Assembly: GCF_000379085.1 (NCBI RefSeq)
Contig: NZ_KB905379.1
Span: 535,198 to 599,197, forward strand
Length of the DNA: 64,000 nt
Reading direction: 5' to 3'
DNA from: Halomicrobium katesii DSM 19301
Lineage (GTDB): Archaea > Halobacteriota > Halobacteria > Halobacteriales > Haloarculaceae
This document shows, piece after piece, positions 60,640-64,000 of the stretch (its first letter is position 1; each line of letters begins with the position of its first letter). A model generated the notes under the pieces. The model was not told the DNA's origin, did no database searches, and saw only the letters and a list, made by a program, of their open reading frames with translations. The position numbers and the translations under genes were made by a program.

Positions 60640-60869
60640 TGGTCCAGCCCTCCGTCACGGACGAGGACCGGCGGTCGTTCCTCCTGAAGTTCCGCGTCGG
60701 CTTCGCCCTGTTCGTGGGCGTGTCGATGGCACTCGTCGCGCTGAACGTCTCGGCCAGCCTCCCGACGATCGGCGGGGCCGGCGTCACTGGGACGGTCGCC
60801 GGTGCCGTGCTCGGCTGGTGGGTGTTCCCCGACAGCGTGGCGCTTGGCTTCGTGAACCGTCGTCGCTGA
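60639..60869 (+). CDS. Small membrane protein
   Basis: 76 residues from ATG 60639. Two membrane helices (about 20-37 and 43-62) follow a polar start. Translation probably follows the previous gene. Function unknown. Confidence 0.7.
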   Translation: MVQPSVTDEDRRSFLLKFRVGFALFVGVSMALVALNVSASLPTIGGAGVTGTVAGAVLGWWVFPDSVALGFVNRRR

Positions 60870-60887
60870 GACGACCGACGACTCGTT

Positions 60888-61523
60888 TCACTCGCCGTGC
60901 CGGAGGCCGTCGAGCATCGCGAAGACGTGTGTCTCTTCGCCGGAGAGTTGCTGTGGGTAGAGCCCCAGCGCCACGACGTAGTCCCCGTCGTGTTTCACCG
61001 TCGTCACGTGAATGTACACGTCGATGGACTGCCCGCCCAGCTCTGCCGTCCCCTCGTACTTCTCGACGCCCGCCTCGGTTCCGAGGACCGTGTGCGTCCG
61101 ATTTTCGACCCGTTGGCCGACGCTGAGGCCGTCGTAGTTGGAGCCAAACTGCGATAGCAGCTCGCGGTTGGACATGTCACTGATCGGGTTGAACGTCTGC
61201 GAGGCGACGCTCACCTCCGGGCTGGAGAACGTGGCGAACACCGCCGCCCGCTGTTCGCCCAGCGGGCCGAGGTCGATCGAGCGCTCGTACTGCGCGAGGT
61301 GGTTCGTCACGTTGACTTGCCGGCTCTGGCCCGCGACGGTGAACTCCCGAGAGACCGTCTGGCTCTCGTTGAGGGTCTGCTCGTAGCCGGTTTCCGAGAG
61401 GGCCTCGTCGCCGACGCTCGCGGGTACGGATTCGAACGCGAGCGCTTCGTCGCCGATGAGAAAGCCACAGCCGGCCGTGGTCGCGACGAGCGCGACCGAC
61501 AGGAGAATCGCCAGTGTGCGCAT
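60888..61523 (-). CDS. DUF6517-like lipoprotein
   Basis: 211 residues. The signal ends in a lipobox TTAGC, so the protein is lipid-anchored outside. ESVPASVGDEALSETGYE and QVNVTNHLAQYERSIDL match a haloarchaeal lipoprotein family I recall as DUF6517. Beta-rich; no enzyme motif. Confidence 0.8.
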   Translation of the reverse strand: MRTLAILLSVALVATTAGCGFLIGDEALAFESVPASVGDEALSETGYEQTLNESQTVSREFTVAGQSRQVNVTNHLAQYERSIDLGPLGEQRAAVFATFSSPEVSVASQTFNPISDMSNRELLSQFGSNYDGLSVGQRVENRTHTVLGTEAGVEKYEGTAELGGQSIDVYIHVTTVKHDGDYVVALGLYPQQLSGEETHVFAMLDGLRHGE

Positions 61524-61571
61524 ACAGATGAGTTCGCGCCAGCGACCATATGCTTGCTGGCCATCGGAACC

Positions 61572-62525
61572 TCACGGGTCGACGCGACGGAGCCACGCGG
61601 CGGGGTCGTCCAACTCGGCGTCGGTCGGCAGCGAGTCGGGACCGTCCCAGACCGCGCCGGCCCCCGCGACGCCGCGCTCGTCCGCGACGGCGTCGAAGAA
61701 GGCCTTGCCCCGTTCGTACTGGCGGCGCTTCATCCCCAGCCCGAGCAGCCTGCGGACCAGCTTCGCGACCGGTCCCTGGCCGCCTCTGCGCTCGTCGAGC
61801 TTGCGCCGGAGGTCGTCGTACTCGTCGTCGAAGGCGCGATCCATGACGAGTTCGGCGTACCCTTCGACGGCCGTCATCGTCGTGTCGAGCTCGCCCAGCG
61901 AAGCCCGGTCGATCGAGCCCTCGGTGAGCGCGCCGATGGCGTCTTCCATCGTCGACTCCAGGTGATCGGAGAGCCACGGGGCCGCGCCGAACTCCGCGGC
62001 GTGGGCGACCTCGTGGAAGGCGATCCAGCGGCGGAAGCGGTCGGGGTCGACGGCGAGTGTCGACGCGACCCGTTCGATGTTCGGGTGGACGAAGTACAGC
62101 GCGTGGTCGTCGCCGTCGTCGGCCAGCAAAAGCGGGTCGTACTGCCCGAGGACGTTCCGGCCCAAAAACGAGAGCGCGAACGCCATCGAGCCGGTGTTGG
62201 CGACGCGGGCGACGCCCGGCATGAGGTCGGCTCGCTGTTCGATCGGGCGCATCACCCGCTCGAAGGTCTCGACGTTGGCGTCGATCCAGTGGTGGCGGTT
62301 CTGGATCTCGACGGTCGCCGGGAGGTCGAAGCCGACGTCGGCGACGTCGCGAACGCGGTCGCGAGCGGCACGCACGTCGTCGGCGTAGGCCGCCTCCTGC
62401 CGATCGGTGAGTGCCAGCGAGCCGGGATCGGTCGAGCTCTTGGCCGCCGACGCGACGGCGTCCCAGTCGATCGGTCCGTCACCGGAGGCCCCGGCGACGG
62501 CCTGCACGCTGTGGTACAATCCCAT
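61572..62525 (-). CDS. Zincin metalloprotease-like protein (DUF2342/zincin_2)
   Basis: 317 residues from ATG 62525. RRWIAFHEVAHAAEFG supplies the H-E-x-x-H zinc motif and a downstream Glu in TMTAVEGYAELVMDR a possible third ligand. LYFVHPNIERVA and MRPIEQRADLMPGVARVANTG are the family's conserved blocks. The family is often linked with coenzyme F420-related genes, but none is seen here. Confidence 0.88.
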   Translation of the reverse strand: MGLYHSVQAVAGASGDGPIDWDAVASAAKSSTDPGSLALTDRQEAAYADDVRAARDRVRDVADVGFDLPATVEIQNRHHWIDANVETFERVMRPIEQRADLMPGVARVANTGSMAFALSFLGRNVLGQYDPLLLADDGDDHALYFVHPNIERVASTLAVDPDRFRRWIAFHEVAHAAEFGAAPWLSDHLESTMEDAIGALTEGSIDRASLGELDTTMTAVEGYAELVMDRAFDDEYDDLRRKLDERRGGQGPVAKLVRRLLGLGMKRRQYERGKAFFDAVADERGVAGAGAVWDGPDSLPTDAELDDPAAWLRRVDP

Positions 62526-62593
62526 ACGCGCACAAGGCGACGAGTCGGAATAGGCCTTCTCCCCGTGGCCCATCCCCGTCTTCGGACTCCGAA

Positions 62594-63022
62594 TCAGTCG
62601 TCGCCGAAGGCGTCGATCGCGCGTCCGACGAGCCAGCCCAGCGCGAGGAGAGCCGCCACCAGAGCCGCCGTTGGGACCGGGCGAGCCCGTCCCTCGCGGA
62701 CGAGTGCCGCGGCCAGTCCCGCAGGTCGCAGCGTCGTCGGCGACCCACCGACAGTCGTCGCGATCGGGCCGTCGGCGCTGGGGCCGGTAGTGGCGACGAC
62801 GGCGTCGTGGACCGCCACGTCGACGGCCAGATCGGTCGTCGAGAGGAGCCTGCCGACGCCGCCTTCCGGCAGCGAATCGCGCAACGCCAGCGCCGCCGGG
62901 AGCGTCGGTGCGTCGACGACGAGCCGGTTCCCGCGATCACGGACGCGGTACTCGCGGCCGTCGACGGTCAGCGTCAGTTCCGCGTCGACCGACAGCGGCG
63001 GGAACCGATCAGTCCTGCTCAC
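62594..63022 (-). CDS. Small membrane-anchored haloarchaeal protein
   Basis: 142 residues from GTG 63022, overlapping the upstream gene by 14 bases. A beta-rich domain (LTLTVDGREYRVRDRGNRLVV, then LPAALALRDSLPEGG) is followed by a C-terminal helix (about 117-137). No family recognised. Confidence 0.65.
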   Translation of the reverse strand: MSRTDRFPPLSVDAELTLTVDGREYRVRDRGNRLVVDAPTLPAALALRDSLPEGGVGRLLSTTDLAVDVAVHDAVVATTGPSADGPIATTVGGSPTTLRPAGLAAALVREGRARPVPTAALVAALLALGWLVGRAIDAFGDD

Positions 63023-63239
63023 GGGTCGTGACCCGCAGCGTCCCGTCGACACGCCAGTGGGCGTGGTCGGCGTCGTCGCCGGTGCCGCTCGGCACGTCGA
63101 CTTCCATGTCTTCGAACTCGTAGGTGATCTCGGCGTTGCGACCGGTCAGGCGGTCGTAGAGGCTGATCGCGAGGTCGGGCCACGTCGTCGTTTCGTCGAT
63201 GCGTTCTTCCGGAGTGTCTGTTTGACTCACAGACGACAT
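63009..63239 (-). CDS. Small acidic haloarchaeal protein
   Basis: 76 residues from ATG 63239. Mixed alpha/beta with TTWPDLAISLYDRLTGRNAEITYEFEDMEVDVPS. Probably co-transcribed with the membrane protein that overlaps its 3' end. No family known. Confidence 0.65.
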   Translation of the reverse strand: MSSVSQTDTPEERIDETTTWPDLAISLYDRLTGRNAEITYEFEDMEVDVPSGTGDDADHAHWRVDGTLRVTTREQD

Positions 63240-63252
63240 GTTCTCACCGAAA

Positions 63253-63261
63253 CTACTTAAA
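63253..63261 (-). promoter_or_regulatory. TATA-like box before the small gene pair
   Basis: CATTTAAGT on the minus strand lies about 14-22 bases before ATG 63239; close to the start, so the transcript would be leaderless. Confidence 0.45.
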
Positions 63262-63292
63262 TGAATGACCAAACGGTAGCGAAGTCGACCGA

Positions 63293-63532
63293 TCAGACCA
63301 GGTCGTCGACCGCTGATCCGGACTCACCGCTCCCCGAGAGCGCGCGTCCGATCAGCGTCGCGACGGCAGCGACGGCGAGCGCGAACGCGAGCAATCTGCC
63401 GAGCGAGCGACCGTCGTCGGGGTCGTCTGCTGTCTCGTCGTTCGAGTCCGACTGATCGGCACCGCTATAGGGCGCGTTGTTGGTGATCGTCGCGTCGTCG
63501 AGATGGAGTTCGAGGAAGGTGAACTCGGTCAT
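63293..63532 (-). CDS. 79-residue membrane protein
   Basis: An N-terminal beta/acidic segment (FLELHLDDATITNNAPYSG) is followed by an acidic linker and one C-terminal membrane helix (about 46-64). Similar small tail-anchored proteins are common in haloarchaea; function unknown. Confidence 0.65.
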   Translation of the reverse strand: MTEFTFLELHLDDATITNNAPYSGADQSDSNDETADDPDDGRSLGRLLAFALAVAAVATLIGRALSGSGESGSAVDDLV

Positions 63533-63589
63533 GGCGGCGTTTCGAGCGGTCGGTACTTATCGCTTCGCCTGCAGCTCTCGGCAAGATAC

Positions 63590-64000
63590 ATGACGGATGC
63601 CGGCGAACGCCCGGTCATGGACGAGGACCGGCGCAGGTTTCTCGACGAACTGCTCTCGACCGCGACGCCCTCCGGCTACGAGACGGCGGGCCAGCGAGTC
63701 TGGATCGACTACGTGGAATCGTACGCCGACGAGGTGAGGGTCGACGACTACGGCAACGCCGTCGCAGTGCTGCAGGGAAGCGGTGACGCCGAGGTCGCGC
63801 TGGCGGGCCACGGCGACGAGATCGGCTTCATCGTCCGGGACGTGACCGACGACGGCTTCCTGCGGATCGACCGCATCGGCGGCTCGGACAGCACCGTCTC
63901 GCGGGGCCAGCACGTCACCGTCCACACCGACGACGGCCCGATCGACGGCGTCGTCGGACAGACGGCGATCCACCTGCGAAACGGCGAGGACGACGACGTT
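63590..64000 (+). CDS. M42-family metallopeptidase (3' end outside window)
   Basis: 137 residues are visible. RRRFLDELLSTATPSGYE, VDDYGNAVAVLQG and LAGHGDEIGFIVRDVTDDGFLRIDRIGG match the N-terminal part of M42 glutamyl aminopeptidases; the H-x-D in AGHGDEIG is the first zinc ligand pair. The gene is cut by the window edge. Start ATG 63590; an internal Met at 63617 is an alternative. Confidence 0.9.
   Translation, partial: MTDAGERPVMDEDRRRFLDELLSTATPSGYETAGQRVWIDYVESYADEVRVDDYGNAVAVLQGSGDAEVALAGHGDEIGFIVRDVTDDGFLRIDRIGGSDSTVSRGQHVTVHTDDGPIDGVVGQTAIHLRNGEDDDV

Overview
The window is haloarchaeal (class Halobacteria) chromosomal DNA. It is GC-rich, the soluble proteins are strongly acidic, and it carries archaeal core genes (rpS15, rpS3Ae, Pcc1, Pelota, phosphomevalonate decarboxylase, Lhr helicase). 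It also has halocyanin and Tat/lipobox signals, and GTG/ATG starts with TATA-like boxes close to start codons. I cannot assign a genus from sequence alone.

Region 1 (1-22938) is the right-hand part of an integrated mobile element whose edge abuts the 3' end of a tRNA-Ala(GGC) gene (22939-23010, minus strand). Its left end, integrase and second att copy lie outside the window. The left arm (plus strand, 1-15441) is a dense operon in which most genes overlap by 1-17 bases. It starts with about ten small membrane or secreted proteins (145-3615) and a multi-domain membrane protein (3612-5423). Two soluble unknowns follow, then a small GINS-like protein, an MCM-type replicative helicase and a P-loop ATPase. 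A giant 1347-residue beta-rich surface protein with C-terminal membrane helices comes next, with further small membrane, winged-helix and zinc proteins behind it. I see no capsid, portal, terminase or relaxase. The gene set therefore suggests an enveloped or vesicle-type particle, or an unusual plasmid-like element, that brings its own replication helicase and GINS subunit. The centre (15442-17905) is AT-rich and holds a 151-bp MITE-like repeat, a foreign-looking PAS histidine kinase, a 50-residue double C2H2 zinc-finger protein and short repeats. The right arm (minus strand, 17906-22794) is an operon of unknown proteins including a PD-(D/E)XK-type nuclease candidate.

Region 2 (23189-28402) is a cluster of class III signal peptide (type IV pilin-like) proteins. 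Five plus-strand genes converge on one minus-strand, beta-rich pilin-like protein.

Region 3 (28720-31138) is the conserved rpS15 - DHH/RecJ-like - Pcc1 - rpS3Ae operon, with two neat hairpins in the rpS15 leader.

Region 4 (31240-50449) is mixed housekeeping: acetyltransferases, halocyanin, phosphomevalonate decarboxylase, YqcI/YcgG protein, isochorismatase-like hydrolase, type II NADH dehydrogenase and Pelota. It continues with a GAF histidine kinase split by an in-frame TAG, an MBL hydrolase, an ArsR-like membrane regulator, a DapA-family aldolase, Lhr, PH-domain proteins and a PAP2 phosphatase.

Region 5 (50477-64000) holds a Dna2-like nuclease-helicase and the MoxR / membrane protein / DUF58 / membrane protein / DUF4129 cluster. 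It ends with small conserved genes, a zincin and a truncated M42 peptidase.

Five copies of a roughly 75-79 bp palindrome (one degenerate) sit exactly at TGA stop codons of different genes across regions 2-5.
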